64,000 nt of DNA. Origin: Pseudomonas sp. PSE14. GTDB taxonomy: Bacteria; Pseudomonadota; Gammaproteobacteria; Pseudomonadales; Pseudomonadaceae. A program made the position numbers and the translations under genes. Below the pieces are notes generated by a model. That model made no database searches. It saw only the letters and a program-made list of their open reading frames with translations, and had not been told where the DNA came from. Shown piece by piece: positions 48,106 to 59,718 of this stretch (its first letter is position 1; every line of letters begins with the position of its first letter). Location of the stretch: contig NZ_CP115669.1 in assembly GCF_029203285.1 (NCBI RefSeq), positions 1 through 64,000 of the forward strand, read 5' to 3'.

Positions 48106-49038
48106 ATGTCCCAGCCCTACGATCCCGTTGCCGCCGGCCGCCAGGAACTGGCCGACATCATCCAGCGCCACTGCCAGGGTGAAGGCGTCTTCGAAACCGC
48201 CATCGATTCGCTGCTGCTGGCGCGCAGCGACTGCCCCAGCGAGGGGCGCATGCCCACCCTCTACCGCCCCGCCCTGTGCGTGATCGCCCAGGGCTGCAAG
48301 GAAGTGCGCCTGAGCAACGAGGTGTACCGTTACGACGAGCTCAACCTGCTGGTGGTGTCGGTGACCCTGCCGGTCTCCGGCCAGGTGATCGAGGCCTCGG
48401 AAGAAAAGCCCTACCTGTCGATCCGCCTGGACATCGATCCGGGCGAACTCACCCGGCTGATCGCCGAAGCCGGCCTGGCCGGCAGCACGCCGCGGCCGGC
48501 CAGCCGCGGCATCTACCTGCAGCGCGTGGACTGCACCGTGCTCGATGCCCTGCTGCGATTGATGCGTCTGCTCGACAGCCCGCGCGACATCCCGATGCTG
48601 GCGCCACTGTTCGTCCGCGAAATCCTCTATCGCCTGCTGCGCGGCCCGCAGGGGCACCTGCTGCACGACCTGGCGATGACCGACAGCCAGACCCACCGCG
48701 TCACCCGCGCCATCGAGTGGCTCAACCGCAACTTCGACAAGTCCCTGCGCATCGAGGAGCTCGCGCGCGAGGTGAACCTCAGCGTGTCCACCCTGCACCA
48801 CCGCTTCAAGGAAGTGACCGCATTGAGTCCATTGCAATACCAGAAGCAGCTGCGCCTGCAGGAGGCGCGGCGGTTGATGCTGTCGGAGGGCCTGGAAGTG
48901 GCGGTGGCCGGGCATCGCGTGGGCTATGAGAGCCCGTCGCAGTTCAGCCGCGAATACAGCCGCCTGTTCGGCGCGCCGCCGTTGCGCGACCTGGCGAGCT
49001 TGCGCGGGGCGTTGGGAGAGGCCGCCGTGCCGGCGTGA
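48106..49038 (+). CDS. AraC-family transcriptional regulator
   Basis: A 310-residue regulator with an AraC_N-type (PF06719) sensor domain (about 20-180; LYRPALCVIAQGCKEVRLSN) and a C-terminal pair of helix-turn-helix motifs (about 205-300; LRIEELAREVNLSVSTLHHR and VGYESPSQFSREYSRLFG). GGAGGT lies five bases before the ATG; upstream in-frame starts run into the control region. It probably regulates the divergent ABM gene and itself. Confidence 0.88.
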   Translation: MSQPYDPVAAGRQELADIIQRHCQGEGVFETAIDSLLLARSDCPSEGRMPTLYRPALCVIAQGCKEVRLSNEVYRYDELNLLVVSVTLPVSGQVIEASEEKPYLSIRLDIDPGELTRLIAEAGLAGSTPRPASRGIYLQRVDCTVLDALLRLMRLLDSPRDIPMLAPLFVREILYRLLRGPQGHLLHDLAMTDSQTHRVTRAIEWLNRNFDKSLRIEELAREVNLSVSTLHHRFKEVTALSPLQYQKQLRLQEARRLMLSEGLEVAVAGHRVGYESPSQFSREYSRLFGAPPLRDLASLRGALGEAAVPA

Positions 49039-49060
49039 TCCGTGGGTTCAGATTGCTCGC

Positions 49061-49144
49061 GTAGGAGCGGACTTCGTCCGCGATGGCGTTTGCCGATTAT
49101 CACCGAGGCTGGGTGGAGTATCGCGGACAGAGTCCGCTCCTACG
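49061..49144. repeat. REP pair of the second type (GGACT core)
   Basis: GTAGGAGCGGACTTCGTCCG on the left and TCGCGGACAGAGTCCGCTCC on the right form an inverted pair around about 37 bases. The core GGACT/AGTCC differs from the common AGCTTGCT core. Other members: part of 53669-53690 and 62633-62655. Confidence 0.82.
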
Positions 49145-49179
49145 GGTGTTTCATCCAGGCCTTGGCGCGCGGGATTTCC

Positions 49180-49318
49180 CCCTCACCCCAGCCCTCTCCC
49201 TCAGGGAGAGGGGGCCGTTCGGCATGCGTCGAGACAACTGAGTCAGCCGGCGGGCGCCGAGTTTTCAAAGCACTCGGGACCGTCCCCTCTCCCTTCAGGG
49301 AGAGGGTTAGGGAGAGGG
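49180..49318. repeat. Terminal-inverted-repeat element, copy A
   Basis: A 139-bp element with left end CCCTCACCCCAGCCCTCTCC and right end GGAGAGGGTTAGGGAGAGGG, each followed or preceded by a second, inner inverted arm (CCCTCTCCC/GGGAGAGGG). The interior differs from copies at 55786-55900 and 62503-62620 but keeps GCCGTTCG near the left and GTCCCCTCTCCC near the right. No coding capacity. Confidence 0.75.
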
Positions 49319-49343
49319 CGTACCCAGGCACCGAAGCCGCATA

Positions 49344-49730
49344 TCAGCGCTCGTAAAGCTCCAACGGCAACTCATCCGGATCTGCGAAGAAGGTGAACCG
49401 CTTGCCGGTCAGCTCATCCTCGCGAATCGGCTCGCATGTCACGCCATGGCTCTTCAGATGCGCCACGGCTGCGTCCAGGTCATCCACCGCAAACGCCAGG
49501 TGCCGCAGCCCCTGCGCCTCGGGATAGGACGGCCTGGGCGGCGCGCCGGGGAAGGAGAACAGCTCCAGCTGCGTTTCGCCCAACGCCAGGTCGAGCTTCC
49601 AGGAGTCGCGCGCTTCGCGGTAGGTCTCGGCGATCACCCGCAGCCCCAACACCTGGGTGTAGAAGTGCCGGGAGCGCGGGTAATCCGAGCAGATCAGGGC
49701 GATGTGGTGGACGCTGTGCAGCAGGGCCAT
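49344..49730 (-). CDS. gloA2: VOC-family protein, GloA2/YaeR type
   Basis: A 128-residue vicinal-oxygen-chelate protein very similar in layout to E. coli YaeR (129 residues): VHHIALICSDYPRSRHFYT, YREARDSWKLDLAL, ELFSFPGAPPRPSYPEA, GLRHLAFAVDD and a final FADPDELPLELYE. The fold binds a divalent metal; glyoxalase activity of this subgroup is not established. I chose ATG 49730, giving the family start; a longer in-frame start at 49781 adds a poorly conserved tail. Confidence 0.87.
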   Translation of the reverse strand: MALLHSVHHIALICSDYPRSRHFYTQVLGLRVIAETYREARDSWKLDLALGETQLELFSFPGAPPRPSYPEAQGLRHLAFAVDDLDAAVAHLKSHGVTCEPIREDELTGKRFTFFADPDELPLELYER

Positions 49731-49908
49731 GGCGGCTGGTTTCCGGGAATGATCGATCGAGCCATCCTGCCAGTCATACACCAGTGGTCAATGCTGGCTG
49801 TCTGAATCTGGTGGTTGGAGTGTGGGCATTGTGCCTGCTAGCATCGCGCCGCCAACTCAAACGGTCGACAGGATGTCCCCCGTACGGCCGCACACGAAAG
49901 GAAGCAGC

Positions 49909-51411
49909 ATGAAAAAGACCGCCCTGGCCATCGCCATTCCCCTGGCCGTCGTCGGCGTTGCCGTCGCTGGCGCCTGGTACACCGGCTCGCGCGTCGAGCA
50001 GGAAATCACCCGCGGCATCGAACAGGCCAACACCCTCCTCAAGACTGATGCCCCCGACCTGGGCATGAGCGTCTCCCTGCTCGGCGTGGAACGGGGCCTG
50101 CTGTCCAGCAACGCGCGCTACCAGGTCACCATTGCCGGCGACGAAGGCGAGGCGCCCACCACCCTGGTGTTCACCGACCGCCTGGAACACGGCCCCTTCC
50201 CGGCTTCGCGCCTGGCGGCCGGCAAGCTGGCGCCGGTCATGGCGCAGAGTCATTTCGCCCTGGAGCAGAACGAATTCACCGCACCGCTGTTCGCCGCCGC
50301 CGCAGGCAAGGCACCGATCAGCGGTGAGCTGGCCATCCATTACGACCAGCGCCAGGAAGGCGTCTTTGAGAGCGCCGCCCTGCAGTTCGCCCAGGACGGC
50401 GAGAGCCTGCGCCTATCGCCGGCCAGGATGAACTTCAGCGTGTCCGGCGACCGCAAGGACGTGCGCGCCGATGGCCAGTTGGCCGAGGCCGACCTGGTGT
50501 TCTTCGACCCGCAGAGCAGCCAACCGGTGCAGGTTGAGCTGCGCGACCTGGGCATCGCCGGCGACAAGAAGGAAAACGCCAATGGCTTCGCCCTCGGCCC
50601 CAGCTCGGTCAGCCTCAAGAGCCTGCGCGTGAAGGCCCCGGGCAGCCCGGAAGTGGAACTGCGCCAGACCGTCGGCGAGGAAGTGCTCAAGCAGGGCGAG
50701 AAGGGCCTGGACCAGACGCTGTCCTACCGCGTCGGCCAACTGCTGGTGCAGGGCCAGGAGATCGGTGGCCTGAAGCTCGACACCAGCTTGCGCAACCTCG
50801 ATGAAGGTACTCTCAAGTCCCTCAAGGAAACCTACAACCAGTACGGCATGAGCAGCGTCGGCGATACCGGCGAGCTGACTCCGGAGCAGGAGGAAGCACT
50901 CAAGGGCCAGTTCCTGCGCCTGCTCGACAGCTCGCCGAAGCTGGCGCTGGACGAGCTCTCGCTGCAGACCGCCCACGGCGTGGCGAAGGTGTCCCTCGCC
51001 GTGGACCTGCGCAAGCCCGCGAAGGCTGCCCAGACCCCGGACGAGATGGCCCGCAGCGTGCTGGCATCGCTCACCGCCAACCTGAAGGTGGACAAGGCGG
51101 TGATCGGCGACGTCGTCTCGTTGCAGGCTGCCCTGGGTGGCGCAGAGGCCGGTAGCGTCGACCCGGTGGCGCTCAAGCAGCAGACCGACGCCATGACCGA
51201 CCTGTTCAGCGGCATGGCGCTGCAATCGGAGTGGGCGGTGCTCGATGGCAACAGCCTGAGCAGCTCGCTGGCCTACGCCGACGACAAGGTGAAGTTCAAC
51301 GGCAAGGACATGACCACGGAGGAGTTCGTCGCCTTTGCCATGGGCTCGGCGCAGGGGCTGGGCCTGGGCGCTGGCGCCGATGAAGGGGCGGTAGAGCAAG
51401 CGGTGGAATGA
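49909..51411 (+). CDS. YdgA family protein (DUF945)
   Basis: A 500-residue exported or membrane-anchored protein: a signal/anchor segment at 5-25 (KKTALAIAIPLAVVGVAVAG) and a long DUF945 domain. The N-terminal WYTGSRVEQEITRGIEQAN is typical of YdgA. Function is not firmly known in any organism. AAAGGAA lies five bases before ATG 49909. A terminator follows, so it is a single-gene unit. Confidence 0.83.
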   Translation: MKKTALAIAIPLAVVGVAVAGAWYTGSRVEQEITRGIEQANTLLKTDAPDLGMSVSLLGVERGLLSSNARYQVTIAGDEGEAPTTLVFTDRLEHGPFPASRLAAGKLAPVMAQSHFALEQNEFTAPLFAAAAGKAPISGELAIHYDQRQEGVFESAALQFAQDGESLRLSPARMNFSVSGDRKDVRADGQLAEADLVFFDPQSSQPVQVELRDLGIAGDKKENANGFALGPSSVSLKSLRVKAPGSPEVELRQTVGEEVLKQGEKGLDQTLSYRVGQLLVQGQEIGGLKLDTSLRNLDEGTLKSLKETYNQYGMSSVGDTGELTPEQEEALKGQFLRLLDSSPKLALDELSLQTAHGVAKVSLAVDLRKPAKAAQTPDEMARSVLASLTANLKVDKAVIGDVVSLQAALGGAEAGSVDPVALKQQTDAMTDLFSGMALQSEWAVLDGNSLSSSLAYADDKVKFNGKDMTTEEFVAFAMGSAQGLGLGAGADEGAVEQAVE

Positions 51412-51425
51412 GCCTCGCCTGAAAT

Positions 51426-51455
51426 GAAAAAGCCCGGCTTTCGCCGGGCTTTTTT
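51426..51455 (+). terminator. Rho-independent terminator after the YdgA gene
   Basis: AAAAAGCCCGGC-TTTC-GCCGGGCTTTTTT: a strong stem with a U-tract, 15 bases after the stop codon. A-run on the left makes it potentially bidirectional. Confidence 0.92.
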
Positions 51456-51476
51456 CTGGGTGTGGACTTTGATTTT

Positions 51477-51554
51477 GTAGGAGCGAGCTTGCTCGCGAAC
51501 AGGTTCACCGGCAGCGCTGGCGCTGGGCGGGTTCGCGAGCAAGCTCGCTCTCAC
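51477..51554. repeat. REP pair
   Basis: Inverted REP pair between the YdgA gene and trpA; the right arm ends CTCGCTCTCAC, one change from the usual CTCGCTCCTAC. Confidence 0.9.
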
Positions 51555-51608
51555 AGAAAAGCAGTCCTCAGCACGATCGCAGGATGGCGTGGAGCCGAAT
51601 AGCAGTCC

Positions 51609-54670
<3,062 letters not shown>

Positions 54671-54777
54671 GCGAGTCTGCGGCTTGCGCCGTTTGCCCTG
54701 AGTCCACCCCTCTACTAGTGTCCTAGGAAGGCGCTGGCACTCTGCCTGTGCCGCGCGGCGGATACAGGAGAGCGGAC

Positions 54778-54993
54778 ATGTCGAATCATCACACCTACAA
54801 GAAGATCGAACTGGTTGGATCCTCGCGCACCAGCATCGAGGACGCCATCAACAACGCCTTGGCCGAGGCGGCCAAGAGTATCGACTTCCTGGAGTGGTTC
54901 GAGGTGGTCGACACCCGCGGGCACATCGAGAACGGCGCGGTGGGTCACTATCAGGTGACCATCAAGGTGGGCTTCCGGATCGCCAACAGCTGA
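54778..54993 (+). CDS. Dodecin (flavin-binding storage protein)
   Basis: A 71-residue dodecin: [20 protein letters not shown], the flavin-stacking tryptophan Trp40 in FLEWFEV, and [13 protein letters not shown]. Dodecins form hollow 12-mers that bind FMN/riboflavin or coenzyme A. GGAG lies seven bases before ATG 54778. Terminator at 55095-55113. Confidence 0.93.
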   Translation: MSNHHTYKKIELVGSSRTSIEDAINNALAEAAKSIDFLEWFEVVDTRGHIENGAVGHYQVTIKVGFRIANS

Positions 54994-55094
54994 GGGCGGT
55001 CGGGAAACCGCGACTGACCCTCCGACTTTTGTCATGCGTGTCTGCGATGCTCGCAGCGCGTCTTGAGCGGTGCACCGGGTTTGCCCGGTTTTCG

Positions 55095-55113
55095 GCCCGG
55101 CTGGGCCTTTTTC
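55095..55113 (+). terminator. Terminator after dodecin
   Basis: GGCCC-GGCT-GGGCC followed by TTTTT, about 100 bases after the dodecin stop and 26 bases before the next gene. Confidence 0.8.
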
Positions 55114-55138
55114 TGTGAATGGCGAGGGAGCGTTAACG

Positions 55139-55360
55139 ATGAAGAAGTTTCTGTTGGCCGTGGGGGTCTTCGCACTGGCGGGTAATGTCCTGGCTGCCGG
55201 CAAACCGTGCGAGGAGCTGAAATCGGAGATCGACGCGAAGCTCAAAGCCAAGGGCGTCACCTCCTACACGCTGGAGATCGTCGACAAGGGCTCTGCTACC
55301 GACAAGAAGGTCGTGGGCACCTGCGATGGCGGCACGAAGGAAATCGTCTACTCGAAGTAA
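55139..55360 (+). CDS. Small exported DUF1161 protein, copy 1
   Basis: A 73-residue secreted protein: signal peptide ending in LAAG (about residue 20), then a 53-residue DUF1161 domain (KPCEELKSEIDAKLKAKGVT, SYTLEIVDKG, VVGTCDGGTKEIVYSK) with two cysteines that may form a disulfide. ATG 55139 has GGGAG eight bases upstream. A paralogue lies 141 bases downstream. Function unknown. Confidence 0.87.
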   Translation: MKKFLLAVGVFALAGNVLAAGKPCEELKSEIDAKLKAKGVTSYTLEIVDKGSATDKKVVGTCDGGTKEIVYSK

Positions 55361-55381
55361 ACCCTGCGCAGTGGATGAACT

Positions 55382-55413
55382 GGCCGGGAGCCCGCATGGG
55401 CCCCGGCCTTTTT
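55382..55413 (+). terminator. Terminator after DUF1161 copy 1
   Basis: GGCCGGG-AGCCC / GGG-CCCCGGCC stem (55382-55408) with GCAT loop, followed by TTTTTCTT. Confidence 0.85.
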
Positions 55414-55501
55414 CTTGGCTGCCCTCCCGGCACTCTGTCGCCCGGCGGTGGTCCACCGTTAGGATAGAGTGCCCCGCGTGGGGGTATGACGAGGGATTGC
55501 G

Positions 55502-55744
55502 ATGACGATGAAATGGGCCGTGGCGACAAGCGTGGCGTTGCTGCTGGTGGCGCCGGCGAGCTGGGCGGTGCCCAAGTCGTGCGAAGAGCTCAAGGCGGAG
55601 ATCGAGACCAAGATCCAGGCCGCCGGGGTGACCTCCTACACCCTGGAGATCGTGGACAAATCCGAGGTGAAGGATCCGAGCATGGTGGTCGGCAGCTGCG
55701 ACGGCGGGAAGCGGCGGATCATCTACCAGAAGAACGACAGCTGA
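55502..55744 (+). CDS. Small exported DUF1161 protein, copy 2
   Basis: An 80-residue paralogue of the preceding gene: signal peptide (cleavage near SWAV, about residue 22) and the same domain (KSCEELKAEIETKIQAAGVT, SYTLEIVDKS, VVGSCDGGKRRIIYQK). Both cysteines are conserved. GAGGG lies six bases before ATG 55502; ATG 55508 is an alternative. Separate terminators imply separate expression of the two copies. Confidence 0.87.
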   Translation: MTMKWAVATSVALLLVAPASWAVPKSCEELKAEIETKIQAAGVTSYTLEIVDKSEVKDPSMVVGSCDGGKRRIIYQKNDS

Positions 55745-55785
55745 CGAACGCCGGATTGTTCTTCTGAGTAGGAGCGGGGAATTGC

Positions 55786-55900
55786 CCCTCACCCCAGCCC
55801 TCTCCCAAGGGGAGAGGGAGCCGTTCGTGCCGGCTGGAGCTGTGGTTTCAACCTGCGCCGACCAGTCCCCTCTCCCGTCGGGAGAGGGTTAGGGTGAGGG
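55786..55900. repeat. Terminal-inverted-repeat element, copy B
   Basis: A 115-bp element with ends CCCTCACCCCAGCCCTCTCC and GGAGAGGGTTAGGGTGAGGG. Its interior (GCCGTTCGTGCCGGCTG, GTGGTTTCA, CAGTCCCCTCTCCC) closely matches copy C at 62503-62620. Non-coding. Confidence 0.8.
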
Positions 55901-55945
55901 AAAATAGTCGGCACGCGATGTCCCCGCGATCCATCCGTTCGGCGC

Positions 55946-56371
55946 CTAGAACGGCCCGCAGCTCACCGCTCCCTGGAAGTCCGTCTTCGCCACCAGCGTT
56001 CCGCTGGCATCGGTCAGCAGCGCCAGGGCGCTGCGCAGCTGCGGGCGCAGTTCCAGGCGGTAGCGCTGGCCCGCGGCGAAGCCGTCGTAGGTCACCTTGA
56101 CCCGGCAGGTCAGCTCCGAGGGCTCGTTGTTCGGGCCCATGCCGCCGCCGGCGGGGACTTCGTACTGGAAGCGCACCACCAGGTCGTGGCGGCCGGGCGT
56201 CACCTGGAAATAGCGCCCGTCGTTGACCGACTTGCCGTCCAGTCGCTCGGCCATCAGCGTCTTGCCGGGCGTGGTGTAGAGGTCGACCCAGGCCAGCTGC
56301 GGGTCGTGGGCGGGCAGCGGGCCGGCGCAGGCCCCCAGCAGGGCGAGGGCGAAGAGCAGACACAGGCGCAT
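55946..56371 (-). CDS. Hypothetical lipoprotein, copy 1
   Basis: A 141-residue lipoprotein: signal peptide with lipobox LGAC (lipidated Cys at about 15), then a beta-rich domain with YFQVTPGRHDLVVRFQYEVP and YDGFAAGQRYRLELRPQ. It is a paralogue of the gene at 56434-56850 (shared YF.V.PG.H.L.VRFQ and FAAGQRYRLE). Function is not recognised. It could be cotranscribed with that gene (62-base gap, same strand). Confidence 0.8.
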   Translation of the reverse strand: MRLCLLFALALLGACAGPLPAHDPQLAWVDLYTTPGKTLMAERLDGKSVNDGRYFQVTPGRHDLVVRFQYEVPAGGGMGPNNEPSELTCRVKVTYDGFAAGQRYRLELRPQLRSALALLTDASGTLVAKTDFQGAVSCGPF

Positions 56372-56433
56372 GACGGTTCACCGTGGCGAAGGAACGATGG
56401 CCACAGCATAACCCCGTGCCGGCTCGGCGAGGG

Positions 56434-56850
56434 TCAGGCGCGATCGCAACCGCGCTCGCGGCCCCGGGCGATTTCGTTGGATTGCGCGTCATACAGCTTG
56501 GCCCAGGGGCGGAAGCCGATGCTGCCGGTTTCCAGGCGATAACGCTGGCCGGCGGCGAAGTCCTTGTACTTCACCGTCATCTCGCAGTCGCGCCAGAGCG
56601 CTTCGTCCACCGGGCCGATATCCACCGGTTCGACCTGGAACTGGAAGCGCACGCGCAGCTCGTGCTGCCCCGGATCGACCTCGAAGTAGCGCGAGCTGGG
56701 CCACTCCTTTTCGTCGACTTTCGTCGCCGCGAGGTCGCTTTTACTGTTGGTGTCCAGGTCGATCCAGGCGCGGTTCGGGTCGGGCTGAGGCAGCAGCAGG
56801 GAACAGCCGCTCAGGGCGAGCAGGCTGATGGCAGTGAGAACGGCGCGCAT
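56434..56850 (-). CDS. Hypothetical lipoprotein, copy 2
   Basis: A 138-residue lipoprotein with lipobox LSGC (lipidated Cys at about 16) and the same domain as its downstream neighbour: WIDLDTNSKSDLAATKVDEK, YFEVDPGQHELRVRFQFQVE and KDFAAGQRYRLE. Function unknown; tandem duplication followed by divergence is likely. Confidence 0.8.
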   Translation of the reverse strand: MRAVLTAISLLALSGCSLLLPQPDPNRAWIDLDTNSKSDLAATKVDEKEWPSSRYFEVDPGQHELRVRFQFQVEPVDIGPVDEALWRDCEMTVKYKDFAAGQRYRLETGSIGFRPWAKLYDAQSNEIARGRERGCDRA

Positions 56851-56918
56851 CGGGGGGGACTCCTGGGTAGGTTACGTCGTGCCAGCGGGCGGACCAGGCG
56901 CTGTGCTATGTTCCGCGC

Positions 56919-58007
56919 ATGCCCTTCCGCCTTCTTATCCCGACACTCGACCGTCGCCTGTGCCGCTGGGTTCCCTGCCTGGCGATCTGGGCGCTGAGCG
57001 GTTGTTCCACGGTGAGTTATTACGGGCAGCTGGCCGATGGGCAGCTGCGCCTTCTGGCCGCCCGCGAACCGGTCTCGGAGGTCGTTGCCGACCCCTCCCG
57101 CGACCCGGTGCTGCGCCGGCGCCTGGAGCAGTCCCAGGAGGCGCGCGCCTTCGCCGTCGCCGCGCTGGGCCTGCCGGATAACCAGAGCTACCGCCTCTAT
57201 GCGGATATCCACAGGCCCAACGTGGTGTGGAACGTCTTCGCCACCCCGGAGCTGTCGCTGCGGCCGGTGACCCACTGCTTCCCCATCGCCGGCTGCGTGG
57301 CCTACCGCGGTTACTACGGCGAGGCCGGCGCGCAGGGCGAGGCGAAGCGGTTGCAGGAACAGGGAATGGACGTCTACGTCGGCGGCGTCGAGGCCTACTC
57401 GACCCTCGGCTGGTTCAACGACCCGATCCTCAGCAGCATGCTGCGCTGGGGCGACCAACGCCTGGCCGAGACCATCTTCCACGAGCTGGCGCACCAGAAG
57501 TTCTACCTGCCGGGCGACACCGCCTTCAACGAATCCTTCGCCTCCTTCGTCGAGGCCGAGGGTGGCCGTCGCTGGCGCGCCGCGCGTGGTCTGGCGGACG
57601 AGTCGCCGCAGCTGGAAGCGCAGCGCAAGCGCTTCACCCAGCTGGTGCTCGATACCCGCAAGCGCCTGCACACGCTCTACGCCAGCCCGCGCAGCGACGC
57701 CGAGAAGCGCGCCGGTAAGGCGGCGGAATTCGAGCGCCTGCGCCGCGAGTACCGCGAGCTGTGTGATCACGAATGGGGCGGCAAGGCGCCATTCGACAAC
57801 TGGGTCAACGGCCCGCTGAACAACGCCAAGCTGCTGCCCTTTGGGCTCTACGACCAGTGGGTGCCCGCCTTCGCCGCACTGTTCGCCCAGGTGGGCGGCA
57901 ACTGGCCGGCGTTCTATGCGCGGGTGGAAAAGCTCGGGGCGATGCCGCCGGCGCAGCGCACGGCAGCGCTGGAGAGGCTGCTGGCGGGGCAGCGGGTGGC
58001 GTTCTGA
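56919..58007 (+). CDS. Predicted aminopeptidase lipoprotein (DUF2265/PF10023)
   Basis: A 362-residue envelope metallopeptidase. It has a lipobox LSGC with Cys at about 29 and the zinc motif HELAH at 188-192 in TIFHELAHQKFYLPGDTAFN, with a downstream Glu in NESFASFVEAEG as probable third ligand. The family is annotated as predicted aminopeptidase; its substrate is unknown. It is divergent from the two lipoprotein genes. Confidence 0.85.
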   Translation: MPFRLLIPTLDRRLCRWVPCLAIWALSGCSTVSYYGQLADGQLRLLAAREPVSEVVADPSRDPVLRRRLEQSQEARAFAVAALGLPDNQSYRLYADIHRPNVVWNVFATPELSLRPVTHCFPIAGCVAYRGYYGEAGAQGEAKRLQEQGMDVYVGGVEAYSTLGWFNDPILSSMLRWGDQRLAETIFHELAHQKFYLPGDTAFNESFASFVEAEGGRRWRAARGLADESPQLEAQRKRFTQLVLDTRKRLHTLYASPRSDAEKRAGKAAEFERLRREYRELCDHEWGGKAPFDNWVNGPLNNAKLLPFGLYDQWVPAFAALFAQVGGNWPAFYARVEKLGAMPPAQRTAALERLLAGQRVAF

Positions 58008-58024
58008 CGCCGCCGCCGCTTTTC

Positions 58025-58101
58025 GTAGGAGCGAGCTCGCTCGCGAACGGACTGCCCGGCAGCTCCAGTGTTGGGCGGTTCGCGAGCAAGCTCGCTCCTA
58101 C
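58025..58101. repeat. REP pair
   Basis: Inverted REP pair (left arm GTAGGAGCGAGCTCGCTCGC, one change from the usual sequence) between convergent genes. Confidence 0.9.
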
Positions 58102-58143
58102 AGGCCGCCGCCGGCGTCGATTTCGGTCATCGTTCCCACGGAG

Positions 58144-59718
58144 TCACTCCGCCCGATCGGGACTGTGCAGCGGCAAATCCAGCTGCACCCGTCGACGCAG
58201 CCAGGGGCTGGGCCGGTAGCGCGCTTCGCCGTAGCAGGCCTGCAGACCCTGGAGGATGGTGAGGATGCGCGCCGCGCCGTAGTGTTCGCCGAAGGCCAGC
58301 GGGCCGAAGGGATAACCCAGCGCCAGTTGCACCGCGCGGTCCAGCGTCACCGGCGTGGCGATGCCGCGCTGGGCAATCTCGCAGCCCAGGTTGACGATGC
58401 TGGCGACCACCCGCTGGCTGATGAAACCGGGTGAATCATTGATTACTTCCACCGGCACGCCGTCGCTGCCCAGCGCCTGCCGGGCCTGGATCTCCAGTTT
58501 CGGGTCGAGGGCGGGTTGGCGCATCAGTACGCGGCGGCGGTCCAGGTCGGTGAAGGTTTCCAGCGCCAGGCTGCGCTCGGGCGGCAGGCCCAGGGCGTCG
58601 ATGCAGGTGGCGGCGTCCGTCCCCAGCGGGGTGACCAGGCAGATGGCGCGGGACGAAGGCGCTTCACTGGTTTCCAGTACCACGCCGCCGAGGGTGAGGA
58701 TCGCGGCGATGCGGTGGCGCAGCTCCGGGTCCTGGCTGTCGAGCCAGTACGGACGGTTCAGCAGTACCGGCTCGGGTTGTACCTCCACCTCGTGCAGCGG
58801 CTGGCCATCGCGGTAGCGGTAGAAGCCTTCGCCGGTCTTGCGCCCGAGCAGTCCGCCGGCCACGCGTTGGGCCGCCAGCGGTGACGGCGTGTAGCGAGGG
58901 TCCTGGTAGAACTGCTGGTAGAGCGATTCCATCACCGCGTGGGAGATATCCAGGCCGGTCAGGTCGAACAGCTCGAACGGCCCCATGCGGAACCCCGCGC
59001 CGTCGCGCAGGATGCGGTCGACCTGCGCCGGGGTGGCGATGCCTTCGCCGAGGATGCGCAGCGCCTCGGTGCTGAAGGCGCGGCCGGCGTGGTTGACGAT
59101 GAAGCCGGGGCTGTCCGGCGACACCGCCGGGAAGTGCCCGGCCTGCTCGGCCAGGCGGCTCAGGCGGCGCACCACGGACTCCTGGGTGCGCTGGCCGCGA
59201 ACCACTTCGACGATGCGCATCAAAGGCACCGGGTTGAAGAAGTGGAAGCCGGCGACCCGTTCCGGATGCTGGCAGCGGGCGGCGATGCGGGTGACCGACA
59301 GCGACGAGGTGTTGCTCGCCAGCACGGCGTCGGGCGCCACGCGTTTTTCCAGTTCGGCGAGCAGCGCCTGCTTGGCACCAAGGTCCTCGATGATGGCTTC
59401 GATCAGCAGGTCGCAGTCGGCCAGCTCGTCCAGGCTGTGGGTCGGCAGCAGGCGCTGCAGGGTCCCGGCCAGCGCCTCGGGGCTGAGCTTGCCCTTGGCT
59501 ACCGAGCGTTCCAGCAGCTCGCGGTTGAAGGCCAGCGCCTGCTCCACGGTCTGCGGATTGCTGTCGTACAGGCGCACCGGCAGGCCGGCCGTGGCGAACA
59601 GTTGGGCGATGCCACGGCCCATGGCGCCAGCGCCGATCACGCCGATGCGGTTGAAGGACTCGGTCATGCTGCGAATCTCGTCGTGCGAACCTGCTTCAAC
59701 CATAGACGCTTCGGTCAT
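58144..59718 (-). CDS. 3-hydroxyacyl-CoA dehydrogenase (PaaH-type, long form)
   Basis: NAD-dependent oxidation of 3-hydroxyacyl-CoA. The 524-residue protein has a Rossmann N-terminal domain (VIGAGAMGRGIAQLFATAGL), the catalytic region SNTSSLSVT ... GFHFFNPVPLMRIVE, a C-terminal helical domain and a second, partial dehydrogenase repeat ending in a second helical domain. This layout matches PaaH. ATG 59718 overlaps the stop of the ligase gene (ATGA) with AAGGGA upstream; ATG 59667 is the alternative conserved start. Whether it serves phenylacetate or general fatty acid degradation is open; no paa genes are nearby. Confidence 0.85.
   Translation of the reverse strand: MTEASMVEAGSHDEIRSMTESFNRIGVIGAGAMGRGIAQLFATAGLPVRLYDSNPQTVEQALAFNRELLERSVAKGKLSPEALAGTLQRLLPTHSLDELADCDLLIEAIIEDLGAKQALLAELEKRVAPDAVLASNTSSLSVTRIAARCQHPERVAGFHFFNPVPLMRIVEVVRGQRTQESVVRRLSRLAEQAGHFPAVSPDSPGFIVNHAGRAFSTEALRILGEGIATPAQVDRILRDGAGFRMGPFELFDLTGLDISHAVMESLYQQFYQDPRYTPSPLAAQRVAGGLLGRKTGEGFYRYRDGQPLHEVEVQPEPVLLNRPYWLDSQDPELRHRIAAILTLGGVVLETSEAPSSRAICLVTPLGTDAATCIDALGLPPERSLALETFTDLDRRRVLMRQPALDPKLEIQARQALGSDGVPVEVINDSPGFISQRVVASIVNLGCEIAQRGIATPVTLDRAVQLALGYPFGPLAFGEHYGAARILTILQGLQACYGEARYRPSPWLRRRVQLDLPLHSPDRAE

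Noticed and set aside
54710-54730. CTAGTGTCCTAGGA near dodecin as another EnuR-type site
   Set aside because: Only the CTAGGA core is shared, the flanks do not match and the locus is unrelated to ectoine genes.
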